A DNA stretch of 14,083 nucleotides from assembly GCA_025361385.1 (NCBI GenBank), contig JANYAJ010000362.1, positions 1-14,083 on the forward strand, read 5' to 3'. The translations under genes were made by a program, and so were the position numbers. This DNA comes from Nitrospira sp. Lineage in GTDB: Bacteria > Nitrospirota > Nitrospiria > Nitrospirales > Nitrospiraceae. The notes under the pieces were generated by a model, which worked only from the letters and a program-made list of their open reading frames with translations, was not told where the DNA came from and did no database searches. Positions 7,260 to 14,083 of this stretch are shown here, in pieces (position 1 is the stretch's first letter; every line of letters starts with the position of its first letter).

Positions 7260-7672
7260 AGGAACGGGTCCTATTCCTCTGCACCGGCAATTCGGCCCGG
7301 AGTCAGATGGCGGAAGGTTGGTTGCGGCATCTGGCGGGCGATCGATTTGAAGTCTTTAGCGCGGGGACCCATCCGGTCGGCCTAAATCCAGGATCGGTCG
7401 AAGCCATGGCCGAGGTCGGCATCGATATCTCACAGCATCGATCCAAATCGGCGACGGAGTTCACCGCCTTACCCATCGACTATGTGATCACGGTGTGCGA
7501 CCGCGCCAAGGAGAGTTGTCCCCGTTGGTCCGGATCCGTTCGGCTGCTCCATTGGAGTTTCGACGACCCGGCAGCCCTGTCCGATGCGACTGAACGGCGG
7601 CGATCTTTTCGACGAGTCCGTGACGAGATAGCTTCATCGATTCGTCAGTTTCTGGTCTCGCACGTGGTGTAA
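7256..7672 (+). CDS. arsC: Arsenate reductase, thioredoxin-coupled (LMW-PTP fold)
   Basis: A 138-residue cytoplasmic enzyme reducing arsenate to arsenite, which Acr3 then expels. It has the low-molecular-weight phosphatase P-loop CTGNSAR (nucleophile C9). The redox pair C81 and C88 sits in CDRAKESC, the spacing of the S. aureus/B. subtilis ArsC class in which thioredoxin restores the enzyme. The FDDPA motif (about 102-106) supplies the acid. Together these distinguish an arsenate reductase from an ordinary tyrosine phosphatase and from the glutaredoxin-type ArsC of E. coli. The start at 7256 overlaps the acr3 stop and has GAGGAGG just upstream; a TTG 24 bases earlier is less likely. It is the last gene of the unit and converges on the lipoprotein gene, with a 24-base gap. 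Confidence 0.94.
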   Translation: MKERVLFLCTGNSARSQMAEGWLRHLAGDRFEVFSAGTHPVGLNPGSVEAMAEVGIDISQHRSKSATEFTALPIDYVITVCDRAKESCPRWSGSVRLLHWSFDDPAALSDATERRRSFRRVRDEIASSIRQFLVSHVV

Positions 7673-7696
7673 GTGCCTGATCCGGTTCCCATCCAA

Positions 7697-8683
7697 TCAC
7701 CGAACAGGTTGTTCGCGCGCCTGCCGTTCCAGCTCGGCGACCCGCGCTTCCAGACGTTTGATTACCTCCAGTAGTGAACCTTGTATCTCTGGTGATGAGA
7801 GGGGCTGGCTCATTGAGGATATGGAGGCAGGAGAGCTGATCGCTGGCGATGGATCGAGTGGTCGTGAGGCGGGTGAACGATTGGCCCGCTCAAGTTCCGC
7901 GATTCTTCGTTTCAAGTCGGCAATGGCCTCTACTCTCGGTTTTCCATCGGGAGTCTGTTGCAGGGCTTCCTCGACTTCTGCCAATCGTGCTCGAACATCC
8001 TGATGAATCGCCAGATAGGCCTGGTAGGCGAGGGCCAATGTCCGTTCAGGGTATCGGAGAAGACTGCCAGAGCGGAGTGTCATCTGGTAGTTTGGGTCGT
8101 CGAAGAACAGGGCAAAATCTTGCTCGCCGACGGAGACCCATGGAGAGGTCCGCACGTATCCCAGGGTTTCCCGCACGTCGCTCAATCGATCGGTCGCACC
8201 AACATCCGCCGGCGCGGTTCGCACGGGATGTCGGAAGTTAGACAGCGTGACTGAGAGGACCTCATCGTGGACCGACAGGGTGCCCGACGTCACCTCGGCA
8301 CGAGGTCCTTGTGGATTCCTCGTTCGAAGAAACACCACCGTTTCATCCGGCGTCGCGTTTGCCAGAGCCTCTTGAATCGCCGGCACGAGCCGGTCGAGAT
8401 CAGCTCTGTCGAACAGGCGAGGCGTTCCCGGTGTGCTCAGAAACGAACTGAGCAGCCCCACTTTCATGCGAGCCGAGATTGATGCGAGCAACAATCTGAC
8501 CTGGTCTGTCGTCAAGGAGACGGGATGCGAGGCGCCCACGAGTCCCGACGAAGAACCAAGGTTACGCGTGGGTTCCAGGCGAACCACGAATTCGCCCGTT
8601 TCCATGATGATTTTGGCTGGAGGTTGCCCAGTCGTACAACCAGTCGTGAAAGCGAACAGAATTGCGATGAATAACAGGGACAT
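7697..8683 (-). CDS. Putative lipoprotein with C-terminal coiled coil, aio operon
   Basis: A 328-residue protein that I cannot assign to a family. It starts with a hydrophobic signal and a lipobox-like TTGC, with C16 as the likely lipidated residue. The globular middle (about 20-225) has no motif I recognise. A helical, charged stretch (about 225-270, including RLAEVEEALQQ and DLKRRIAELERA) precedes a Ser/Pro-rich linker (about 272-300). A final coiled coil (LLEVIKRLEARVAELERQAREQ) follows. The residue after the cysteine is Thr, not Asp, so an outer-membrane destination is plausible but unproven. Its start is only 48 bases after aioA and has GAGG seven bases before the ATG, so it is probably the last gene of the aio operon. 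It may organise or anchor the oxidase or its electron acceptor at the envelope; that is speculation from position. Confidence 0.8.
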   Translation of the reverse strand: MSLLFIAILFAFTTGCTTGQPPAKIIMETGEFVVRLEPTRNLGSSSGLVGASHPVSLTTDQVRLLLASISARMKVGLLSSFLSTPGTPRLFDRADLDRLVPAIQEALANATPDETVVFLRTRNPQGPRAEVTSGTLSVHDEVLSVTLSNFRHPVRTAPADVGATDRLSDVRETLGYVRTSPWVSVGEQDFALFFDDPNYQMTLRSGSLLRYPERTLALAYQAYLAIHQDVRARLAEVEEALQQTPDGKPRVEAIADLKRRIAELERANRSPASRPLDPSPAISSPASISSMSQPLSSPEIQGSLLEVIKRLEARVAELERQAREQPVR

Positions 8684-8731
8684 AACCGTTCCTCAAAACT
8701 GGTGATGTACAACCGCTCGACCTGCTTTAGT

Positions 8732-11194
8732 TCAAACACGATTCGTGGGGATGAAGCTCAAGGTTTCTTTGATGCCTGGCATCTCGCCCACCTTGCGAAT
8801 ACCGGCTTTGGTGCCTTTGTAATAGGGGATGGTGGTTGCCGGGTCCACGTAGCCGGTCGTGAGACTGTTCAGCCAGCCCCTGGGATGTTCAAAGAGCATG
8901 AATAGGTGTCCAGGTCTGTTGGCATCGGTCATGACGGCCATCGCCGTGACGGTTCCGTACGGATTGAACAGCTCGAGGAGGTCTCCGTTGGTGATGCCAA
9001 GCCCGTCTGCATCCTGCGGATGAATCTCTACATAGGGCAGTGGCTCGCGCCCGATCACAAGCGGTTTTCTCATGTCGTCGTAGAGGGTTTGCCAGCCATG
9101 GTTGGCACGTCCGTTGTTGACCCAGAAAGGATAGCGCGGATCGTTGATGAGCTGCTGGACCTGAGCCGGAAATCCCGGCCACGATGCCGGGATGAATCGA
9201 AATTTCCCACCATCTTCGTAGAGCCGTGTCGTGCCCACCGGTAGACCGTTACTGATTTCCTTCACGGGCGTTTGCACGCCATTGGTGCCGAGCTTGCGCA
9301 GCATGGCGTACGTCGTCTCGCCATAGTCTTCCTGCGCGCCTTGTACGCCGACTGATGCCGCACGGAAGACCTCCTCATCGGTTTTCCAGTCAAACCCTGC
9401 GAACCGGTTGGCCATGTCTATCTTACCTTCGGCACGATACAGCGATTCGATCTTCTTCGCCATCATGGCCATGATTTTCCAGTCCGGCTCTGCCACGCCA
9501 GGGGCATCCATGAATTTTTGGTAGAGTCGAAGCCGACGTTCACCGTTGATGGATGTGAGATTCATCTCACCCCACTGGGCGGCTGGAAACACGAGATGGG
9601 CATACTTGGCGGTCTCAATGGGATAGATATCCTGGACGATCAAGAACAGCCCCCCTGCTTCAACCGCCTTCAGGATGGCCGCGGCTTTCTCTTGTGTCGT
9701 GGCCCCCATGGCCTGAGCGAAAGCCTCGTTGACGAGTGCGGTGCGCCGCGCCACCGAAAGCCGGAACTGTTGGGCGTTCAGCGTGCCGCCGACAGGGTTG
9801 CATCCCCCGACCCAGAAGACTTTCGACCCCCCGCCTTTGATCGCCACCTCGTCGACATTTACGGGAGGTCGCTTCCCCGGATAGGCCGGCCGGCTATAGC
9901 CCTCTTGGTGCCCCCCGAGACGACTGCACCCAGTTCCTGGTTTTCCGAGGTTCCCGGTCAGCAGTGCCAGGTCTACCACCGAGGCGACGTTTTCATAATT
10001 CTTCAGTCCCCAGATCAATCCCTTCTCATAAAGGACCATCGTACGTCGTCTCGCTGTTTCGGTCTTCGGTTTCGCAATCCATTCAGCCGCCTGTATCAGC
10101 TGGTCTTTCCCAATCCCGGTGAGGCGAACAGCCTCGTCGAGATCCTGGGTCAAATTCTTGGCCGTAAAGGTATCGAAGTTCTCGGTCCGGTTCGCGATGA
10201 AGGCCTGATCGTGCCATCCCTGTTCATAGACGATTCGTGAGAGGGCATTCAGCAACGCAATGTCGGTCCCGTTATTGATTTGGAGATGCAGCACATTGTC
10301 CTTGCCGGCCACTGATTCGGCGATGGCTACGGTGGATGTCCGTCGCGGGTCCACGATGATCATTCTTCCGGGCTGGTGCGGCTCTCCGGACAGCAGATGC
10401 TGCTTTTTTGCCATGGTTGCGCCGGAGAGATTCGGGAGCATGTGTTCCAAGAAGTAAATGGATTGGGTTTCGTATGAGTTGGCGCCGATCAAGAAGATGG
10501 TGTCCGCCAATTCGGCATCGAGATAGGCCGACGGCAAGGCGGCGACGCCTGCATCGCCTGAGGCGAACACTTCACTATTGTAGGCGGGCCGGTTGTGGAT
10601 CGACGCCATCTGTGTGCCGATGCCGGCAAAGAAAAACTTTCCGACCGCCCAATTGTTCTCGAACCCCCCGCCGCCGCCGCCATGATCAAAAAATTTCATG
10701 GCGATCGCATCAGGTCCCCACTTGTCCATGCTCGCCTTAATCACGTGGGCGCCGAGTTCGATCGCCTCCTCCCAGGTCGTCGGCAGTTGGCTGCCGCCCC
10801 GATAGAGCAGTGGATACGACAGCCGATCTGCGGTCGGCCGATCCGGTCCGTAGAGCACCGAGCCGTGGGTCCCGCCGCGGATGGAATGGTTCCCGTGATT
10901 CACGACACAGTCCGAATCCGGGAGGATCACCACGTGGTATCGGCGACCGTCGCGCTCGGTGACGACGCTGTGCATGGAAGGGGATATCCACTTGCCGGAC
11001 CGCTCGGCTTGCTGCGTTGTAAAGTCCGCGTGCAACGCATTTTGATGCGGCCTCGGCCCGCCTTCTTGACCCTGGGGCCATTTGAAGACTCGATACCCAC
11101 ATCCTACAATGCAGTAGGAGCAGGCGGTGGTGAACTCTTGTGCGTCGCGGGGAGGTACCGGGACTCGGTCCTCGCCATGATGGGTCGTACTCAT
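8732..11194 (-). CDS. aioA: Arsenite oxidase large (molybdopterin) subunit AioA
   Basis: An 820-residue enzyme of the DMSO-reductase superfamily, full length for AioA (about 820-845). It oxidises As(III) to As(V) at a bis-MGD molybdenum site and passes electrons through a 3Fe-4S cluster to the Rieske cluster of AioB. C25, C28 and C32 form the C-X2-C-X3-C cluster motif. A serine (S104 in NHSIRGG) stands where 4Fe-4S relatives have a fourth cysteine, as in characterised AioA. Arsenite-binding residues are conserved with exact spacing: H200 and E208 (HNRPAYNSE), and R425 and H429 (RLGGH), matching His195/Glu203/Arg419/His423 of Alcaligenes faecalis. Ala204 occupies the molybdenum-facing position, consistent with no protein ligand to Mo. 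No signal peptide is seen, since export rides on AioB's Tat signal. AAGGAG lies 7 bases before the ATG. Confidence 0.97.
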   Translation of the reverse strand: MSTTHHGEDRVPVPPRDAQEFTTACSYCIVGCGYRVFKWPQGQEGGPRPHQNALHADFTTQQAERSGKWISPSMHSVVTERDGRRYHVVILPDSDCVVNHGNHSIRGGTHGSVLYGPDRPTADRLSYPLLYRGGSQLPTTWEEAIELGAHVIKASMDKWGPDAIAMKFFDHGGGGGGFENNWAVGKFFFAGIGTQMASIHNRPAYNSEVFASGDAGVAALPSAYLDAELADTIFLIGANSYETQSIYFLEHMLPNLSGATMAKKQHLLSGEPHQPGRMIIVDPRRTSTVAIAESVAGKDNVLHLQINNGTDIALLNALSRIVYEQGWHDQAFIANRTENFDTFTAKNLTQDLDEAVRLTGIGKDQLIQAAEWIAKPKTETARRRTMVLYEKGLIWGLKNYENVASVVDLALLTGNLGKPGTGCSRLGGHQEGYSRPAYPGKRPPVNVDEVAIKGGGSKVFWVGGCNPVGGTLNAQQFRLSVARRTALVNEAFAQAMGATTQEKAAAILKAVEAGGLFLIVQDIYPIETAKYAHLVFPAAQWGEMNLTSINGERRLRLYQKFMDAPGVAEPDWKIMAMMAKKIESLYRAEGKIDMANRFAGFDWKTDEEVFRAASVGVQGAQEDYGETTYAMLRKLGTNGVQTPVKEISNGLPVGTTRLYEDGGKFRFIPASWPGFPAQVQQLINDPRYPFWVNNGRANHGWQTLYDDMRKPLVIGREPLPYVEIHPQDADGLGITNGDLLELFNPYGTVTAMAVMTDANRPGHLFMLFEHPRGWLNSLTTGYVDPATTIPYYKGTKAGIRKVGEMPGIKETLSFIPTNRV

Positions 11195-11201
11195 AATGAT
11201 G

Positions 11202-11207
11202 CTCCTT
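11202..11207 (-). promoter_or_regulatory. Ribosome binding site of aioA
   Basis: A perfect AAGGAG on the - strand, seven bases before the aioA ATG (11192-11194) and in the 18-base gap after the aioB stop. It fixes the aioA start and supports independent ribosome loading within the operon. Confidence 0.75.
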
Positions 11208-11212
11208 CTCTC

Positions 11213-11752
11213 CTATCTCGCGTCTGGCGAGGCCAGCACGTTGGTCTGTCGTCCATAGATTAGCCCCTTGATTCCGACTGCGTAGATGTCGCCTTGGGCA
11301 TCTATTTCCAGGTCGAGCTGTGGCAAATTATCTGTCGCTTGGCCGATGACGAGAAGACCGCCTTTTGCCGGGTCGAACATGGCGTAGTGGAGCGGACAAT
11401 GGTAAGCCCCGGTCTCGGATCGATAGGTCAATGCTCCACCCATGTGCGTGCAATAGCGGCTGAACGCCACAATGTCCTGGTCTGGTCCTACGCCGTTGAC
11501 CGTCCTACGGCCTAACTTCAGAAGACTGATCGGCGAAGATGTGTCGGGATAGGTTCGAGGCAGGCCCTTCCCAACCGATAGCTCTTGCAGGTTCGCAAGC
11601 CTCGTTCGGGGATAGGGCAACGTCATGGCTACGGTTGCGTGGCCTTCGGCTTCAGAGGACTGTCCGATCTGTGGCAACGCATTTCCCGCACAGGCTCCAC
11701 CGACGACACAGGCGCCCAGCTTGAAAAAGTTCCTTCGCGAGAGTTCACTCAT
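11213..11752 (-). CDS. aioB: Arsenite oxidase small (Rieske) subunit AioB, Tat-exported
   Basis: A 179-residue periplasmic Rieske 2Fe-2S protein that pairs with AioA and relays electrons to a cytochrome or other soluble carrier. The N-terminus has a twin-arginine signal (SRRNFFKLGA, R6 and R7) and a hydrophobic, Ala/Gly-rich stretch. The cluster ligands are C101 and H103 (CTH), then C119 and H122 (CPLH), giving C-X-H-X15-C-X2-H. The positions that form a disulfide in bc1-type Rieske proteins are not cysteine (CTHMGG and CPLH), as in the A. faecalis type of AioB. The frame is open further upstream, but the ATG at 11752 is chosen because AAAGGAG lies six bases before it and it places the Tat motif at the N-terminus. 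It begins 52 bases after the porin-like gene and ends 18 bases before aioA. Confidence 0.96.
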   Translation of the reverse strand: MSELSRRNFFKLGACVVGGACAGNALPQIGQSSEAEGHATVAMTLPYPRTRLANLQELSVGKGLPRTYPDTSSPISLLKLGRRTVNGVGPDQDIVAFSRYCTHMGGALTYRSETGAYHCPLHYAMFDPAKGGLLVIGQATDNLPQLDLEIDAQGDIYAVGIKGLIYGRQTNVLASPDAR

Positions 11753-11758
11753 GGGTTT

Positions 11759-11765
11759 CTCCTTT
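11759..11765 (-). promoter_or_regulatory. Ribosome binding site that decides the aioB start
   Basis: AAAGGAG on the - strand, six bases before the ATG at 11750-11752. The upstream in-frame ATG (11792-11794) and the longer open frame, which runs into the preceding gene, lack a comparable site. Confidence 0.75.
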
Positions 11766-11804
11766 CGAGTGATTGGCACCGGATTATCGCTCATGAATCG
11801 AGTC

Positions 11805-13280
11805 CTATAACGCGTATTGGAATCGAGTAAAGACTTCGTAGATATCCCGAACGACACCTGTGGCCTGGGTACGGTTGGCAAGGAACCCGCCCATGAAGGC
11901 GTTGGCCACACCGACATCGAGATTCAGGTTCTTGGCGAGATTGTACGTCAACATGCCTCCGACTTCTGTGCCCATATAGGCCGTTCCGCTACGAGTGCCG
12001 AACTCACGGGAGCGGGCCGCAGAGAAGTAGCCGCTTTCCAAGGTGCCGGTCAATTTCGGGACGAGAGGAAACTTGAGTTGGCCCTGGACGGTCCAGAGTC
12101 CCGCGCCGCCGTTGTTCAGGTTAATGCCGAAGTCGTTCACATCGCCCGGAGCATTGGCATTGAAAATATGTGAGTAGCCCCAATATCCGTTCGTGCCCAA
12201 AATCGCTTCCGGGGTCGTGAATTGATTCGTCACGTGGCCGGCCTTGTCGCCGGACGCGTAGAGCGCGAAGAGATTGAACGTCGCGGGGCCGATCGGGACC
12301 GCGCCTTCGAATTTCGTAGAATAGCCGGTGTGATTGTTTCCTGTGAGCCCCGTCCCGATCCGTCCCGAATTCACCATCAGATAGCTGTTCCAGGCGCCGG
12401 TGCCCAGGAGCGAGCCCGATGCGGTCAGCGCAGCCCAGTTTTCATGGGTGTCGCCGATGTTGATATTCTCGGTCTTTCCCAAATTCAACGAATAGAAGTG
12501 CCCACCGACCTTCAAATCGTAGGCGCCGAGTTTGAGGGGTTTGTTGTAGTCGGCGACCCACATATCGCCGTCTTTCCCAAACCCCTGGCCGATAGTGCCG
12601 GCTTTGAGATCTGAGGCGATGCGGTAAAAGCCGAGCCGGTAGTCGCCGTCACTGACCTTGCCGCCAAGGGCCGCTCCTCCCACGTTGAAATCCCACTCAC
12701 CATCCCATAAGACGCGTCCAACCTGATCGATCGTCGGCAGGATGCCCACGACCAATGTGTGATTCTCGATGGGCGTGACGTAGACATAGCCGTAACGTAC
12801 CCCGCGGGCCTGGAGTCGATTGAAGGCGTTGGCGGTTCCGTCAGCGTTCGCTCCCGTTTCCCCTCGGGGGTCACTAGCCGCTGGACTGGAGCCACCGAAC
12901 CCACCTCGATACTCCAGCTGCATGTAGGCGCCGACGTTGTCCGAATCTTTCTGCTGAATATCGAAGGCTAGCCGCATACGTTGGCGCAAAAAGTCATAGC
13001 CCGTGGTATCTCCGAAATTGAGCTTCCCTGGGCCTGTGCCGGCTGAGGGGAGACTGCCACTATTCACGCCACTGGGGATGTTGCTCGCGTTGTACAAGAC
13101 TCGATACTGTGCCCACACTCGCAACCGCAGATTTTCAATCGGGACCGCGTAGGCATTCTCGTTGGCCGGCTCGGGAAAGGGCAGTTGGTCGGCGTGGGCC
13201 GGGGCTGCTTGTTGCCACAATACAAGCAGCCCCATGAGGGCTGAGAGCAGCGGTCTTGCTAGAGAGCACGGCTTCTTCAC
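11805..13280 (-). CDS. Outer-membrane porin-like beta-barrel protein, aio operon
   Basis: A 491-residue protein with a classical signal peptide (MKKPCSLARP start, hydrophobic core, AHA at residues 28-30 before the likely cleavage). The mature part is typical of an outer-membrane barrel: few cysteines, many Gly/Asn/Tyr/Trp/Phe, and alternating amphipathic strands such as LRLRVWAQYRVLYN, GVRYGYVYVTPIE and TGTLESGYFS. It ends on an aromatic-rich strand (DIYEVFTRFQYAL), though the last residue is Leu rather than the usual Phe. I cannot name the family precisely. It may admit arsenite or another anion to the periplasm, inferred only from its place ahead of aioBA. The start is a GTG at 13280 with AAGGAG six bases upstream; the overlapping ATG is out of frame. 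It is probably the first gene of the porin-aioB-aioA-lipoprotein operon. Confidence 0.85.
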   Translation of the reverse strand: MKKPCSLARPLLSALMGLLVLWQQAAPAHADQLPFPEPANENAYAVPIENLRLRVWAQYRVLYNASNIPSGVNSGSLPSAGTGPGKLNFGDTTGYDFLRQRMRLAFDIQQKDSDNVGAYMQLEYRGGFGGSSPAASDPRGETGANADGTANAFNRLQARGVRYGYVYVTPIENHTLVVGILPTIDQVGRVLWDGEWDFNVGGAALGGKVSDGDYRLGFYRIASDLKAGTIGQGFGKDGDMWVADYNKPLKLGAYDLKVGGHFYSLNLGKTENINIGDTHENWAALTASGSLLGTGAWNSYLMVNSGRIGTGLTGNNHTGYSTKFEGAVPIGPATFNLFALYASGDKAGHVTNQFTTPEAILGTNGYWGYSHIFNANAPGDVNDFGINLNNGGAGLWTVQGQLKFPLVPKLTGTLESGYFSAARSREFGTRSGTAYMGTEVGGMLTYNLAKNLNLDVGVANAFMGGFLANRTQATGVVRDIYEVFTRFQYAL

Positions 13281-13286
13281 ATCTTT

Positions 13287-13292
13287 CTCCTT
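13287..13292 (-). promoter_or_regulatory. Ribosome binding site fixing a GTG start for the porin gene
   Basis: AAGGAG on the - strand, six bases before GTG (13278-13280). An ATG that overlaps it is followed at once by TGA in its own frame, so GTG is the real start. Confidence 0.7.
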
Positions 13293-13330
13293 CTGATGAG
13301 GTCAAACAAAGGGTGCATTATTCACCAACG

Positions 13331-13350
13331 CATATAGATATCTCAATATG
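13331..13350. promoter_or_regulatory. Imperfect palindrome upstream of the porin-aioBA operon
   Basis: A 20-base dyad, CATAT-N10-ATATG, centred on GATATC; eight of the ten mirrored position pairs match. It lies about 50-70 bases before the porin GTG, where an operator or activator site would be expected. It does not resemble the ATCAA-N6-TTGAT boxes of the arsR unit. On the - strand a loose TTGAGA-N18-AATAAT pair overlaps and follows it and could be the promoter. The AT-rich content makes chance matches likely. Confidence 0.3.
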
Positions 13351-13409
13351 TATTGGCTGAATGAACCCTTAGCCTCGATAGGCCTATTCATCTGTAGGGA
13401 TAAGGTGAA

Positions 13410-14083
13410 TTAGCGCAGTCTGCTGAGGATGAGATAGGCAAGGCAGGCCAAGAGAGCCGAAGCTGGCAGCGTCACCACCCAGGCCAGGACCATGTCGCGC
13501 ACGGTCGTCCAGCGTACGTTGTTCAGGCCTTTGAGCAGGCCAATGCCGATAATGGCTGAGCTGCTGACATGGGTCGTCGAGACGGGCAACCCCAGCGATC
13601 CCGAGAGGAGCACGAGCGAAGACGTGGTCAGGTTTGCGGACAGCCCCTCTGCATGGTCCATCCGTGTGACCTTTTCGGCCAGGACTTCCGTCACCCGCAA
13701 CCCTCCAAAGTAACTCCCCAGTCCCATCGCCATGGCGACTCCTCCGAACGCAGCCAGCTGAGACGAGGTGCTGGGCCATGCGGCGGTGGCGCTTCCGAGC
13801 AGAAGCATGGCCACAATTTTCGGCGCATCGTTCGTGCCGCGTGCGAATGACGCAAGCCCGCTCGAAAGCCAATGGATAGTATCGAGTCCCACAACCAACC
13901 CCCGCAATCCGGCACGGTCGCATTGCGACGGCACGGCCATGACGGGCTGACCGAAGCCTGAGGTCTGAAACAACGTTCTCGTGCTCCCGTGTACATCAAG
14001 AGCCACTAATGCGCGGGAGGCCGGCATGACGCACACACAGGCTCCTTCCCATTTCCGTGCAAGTGCGCGCACGGCTGGATGGA
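13410..14083 (-). CDS. PiT family inorganic phosphate transporter, 3' part
   Basis: The C-terminal part (about 224 residues) of a PiT-type (Pho-4 family) low-affinity phosphate permease; the frame is open to the right edge of the window, so the N-terminal portion lies outside. The family signature is visible in SSGLASFARGTNDAPKIVAML, the second of the two repeated GxND-type motifs. Later hydrophobic segments (LAAFGGVAMAMGLGSYFGGL, LTTSSLVLLSGSLGLPVSTTHVSSSAIIGIGL, VLAWVVTLPASALLACLAYLIL) and the PVSTTH motif are also typical. PiT carriers take up metal-phosphate and also let in arsenate. It lies 129 bases upstream of the porin gene on the same strand, so it could be co-transcribed with the aio genes or merely adjacent. 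The GTG at 14072 is internal, not the gene start. Confidence 0.92.
   Translation of the reverse strand, partial: HPAVRALARKWEGACVCVMPASRALVALDVHGSTRTLFQTSGFGQPVMAVPSQCDRAGLRGLVVGLDTIHWLSSGLASFARGTNDAPKIVAMLLLGSATAAWPSTSSQLAAFGGVAMAMGLGSYFGGLRVTEVLAEKVTRMDHAEGLSANLTTSSLVLLSGSLGLPVSTTHVSSSAIIGIGLLKGLNNVRWTTVRDMVLAWVVTLPASALLACLAYLILSRLR

Noticed and set aside
7256..7672. Low-molecular-weight protein tyrosine phosphatase instead of ArsC
   Set aside because: The CX6C redox pair (C81, C88) and the position directly after acr3 mark it as arsenate reductase.
8732..11194. Respiratory arsenate reductase (ArrA) or alternative arsenite oxidase (ArxA) instead of AioA
   Set aside because: The cluster motif has three cysteines plus a serine (3Fe-4S), there is no Tat signal on the large subunit, the arsenite ligands H200/E208/R425/H429 match AioA, and the partner is a Rieske protein.
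9518..11263. Open frames of 240 and 222 residues on the + strand opposite aioA
   Set aside because: Both lie within the well-conserved aioA coding sequence and show no plausible protein features.
11753..11917. Longer AioB starting upstream of 11752
   Set aside because: It would overlap the porin gene and bury the Tat signal; the ATG at 11752 has an excellent ribosome binding site.
13384..13923. 179-residue frame overlapping the PiT gene on the same strand
   Set aside because: The other frame (13410-14083) encodes hydrophobic PiT segments and the GTNDAPK motif; this one is Arg/His/Cys-rich with no membrane pattern.
1..14083. tRNA, rRNA, CRISPR array, insertion sequence or integrase
   Set aside because: I looked for TPsiC-like arms, regular direct repeats, and transposase or recombinase motifs on both strands and found none I could support.

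Overview
The window looks like a chromosomal segment from a Gram-negative, moderately GC-rich bacterium. It encodes an outer-membrane beta-barrel protein, a lipoprotein, a Tat-exported periplasmic Rieske protein and the HflK/HflC membrane pair. The gene content and protein style suggest a Nitrospira-like member of Nitrospirota. That assignment is inference: there is no rRNA or other phylogenetic marker here. No tRNA, rRNA, CRISPR array, insertion sequence or integrase was found.

Left part (1-5665), housekeeping. A non-coding, partly AT-rich stretch (1-424) is followed by cutA, an M23 (LytM-type) membrane-anchored peptidoglycan endopeptidase gene, and fhs (formate-tetrahydrofolate ligase), all on the + strand. 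The hflK-hflC pair lies on the - strand, overlaps by 4 bases, and converges on fhs with a 3-base gap.

Middle part (5666-7672), arsenic resistance. arsR, acr3 and arsC lie on the + strand. ArsR has the CVC metalloid site, Acr3 is an arsenite efflux permease, and ArsC is a thioredoxin-type arsenate reductase. Two copies of the same operator-like dyad, ATCAW-N6-TTGAT, lie upstream of arsR and upstream of acr3. The first sits between a good -35 and -10.

Right part (7697-14083), arsenite oxidation. All genes are on the - strand, read right to left: the 3' part of a PiT phosphate transporter (cut by the window edge), an outer-membrane porin-like protein, aioB (Tat-exported Rieske subunit), aioA (molybdopterin subunit with a 3Fe-4S site) and a lipoprotein of unknown function with a C-terminal coiled coil. 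The porin, aioB, aioA and lipoprotein genes are tightly spaced, and all except the first follow short gaps with good Shine-Dalgarno sequences, so they probably form one operon.

Together the region can be read as an arsenic island. Arsenite may reach the periplasm through the porin, or by export through Acr3. AioBA would oxidise it to arsenate in the periplasm. Arsenate that enters by phosphate carriers such as PiT would be reduced by ArsC and expelled as arsenite by Acr3. The families are established. The loop between them, and the roles of the porin and lipoprotein in arsenite oxidation, are inference. No cytochrome c and no AioXSR regulators are visible in the window.
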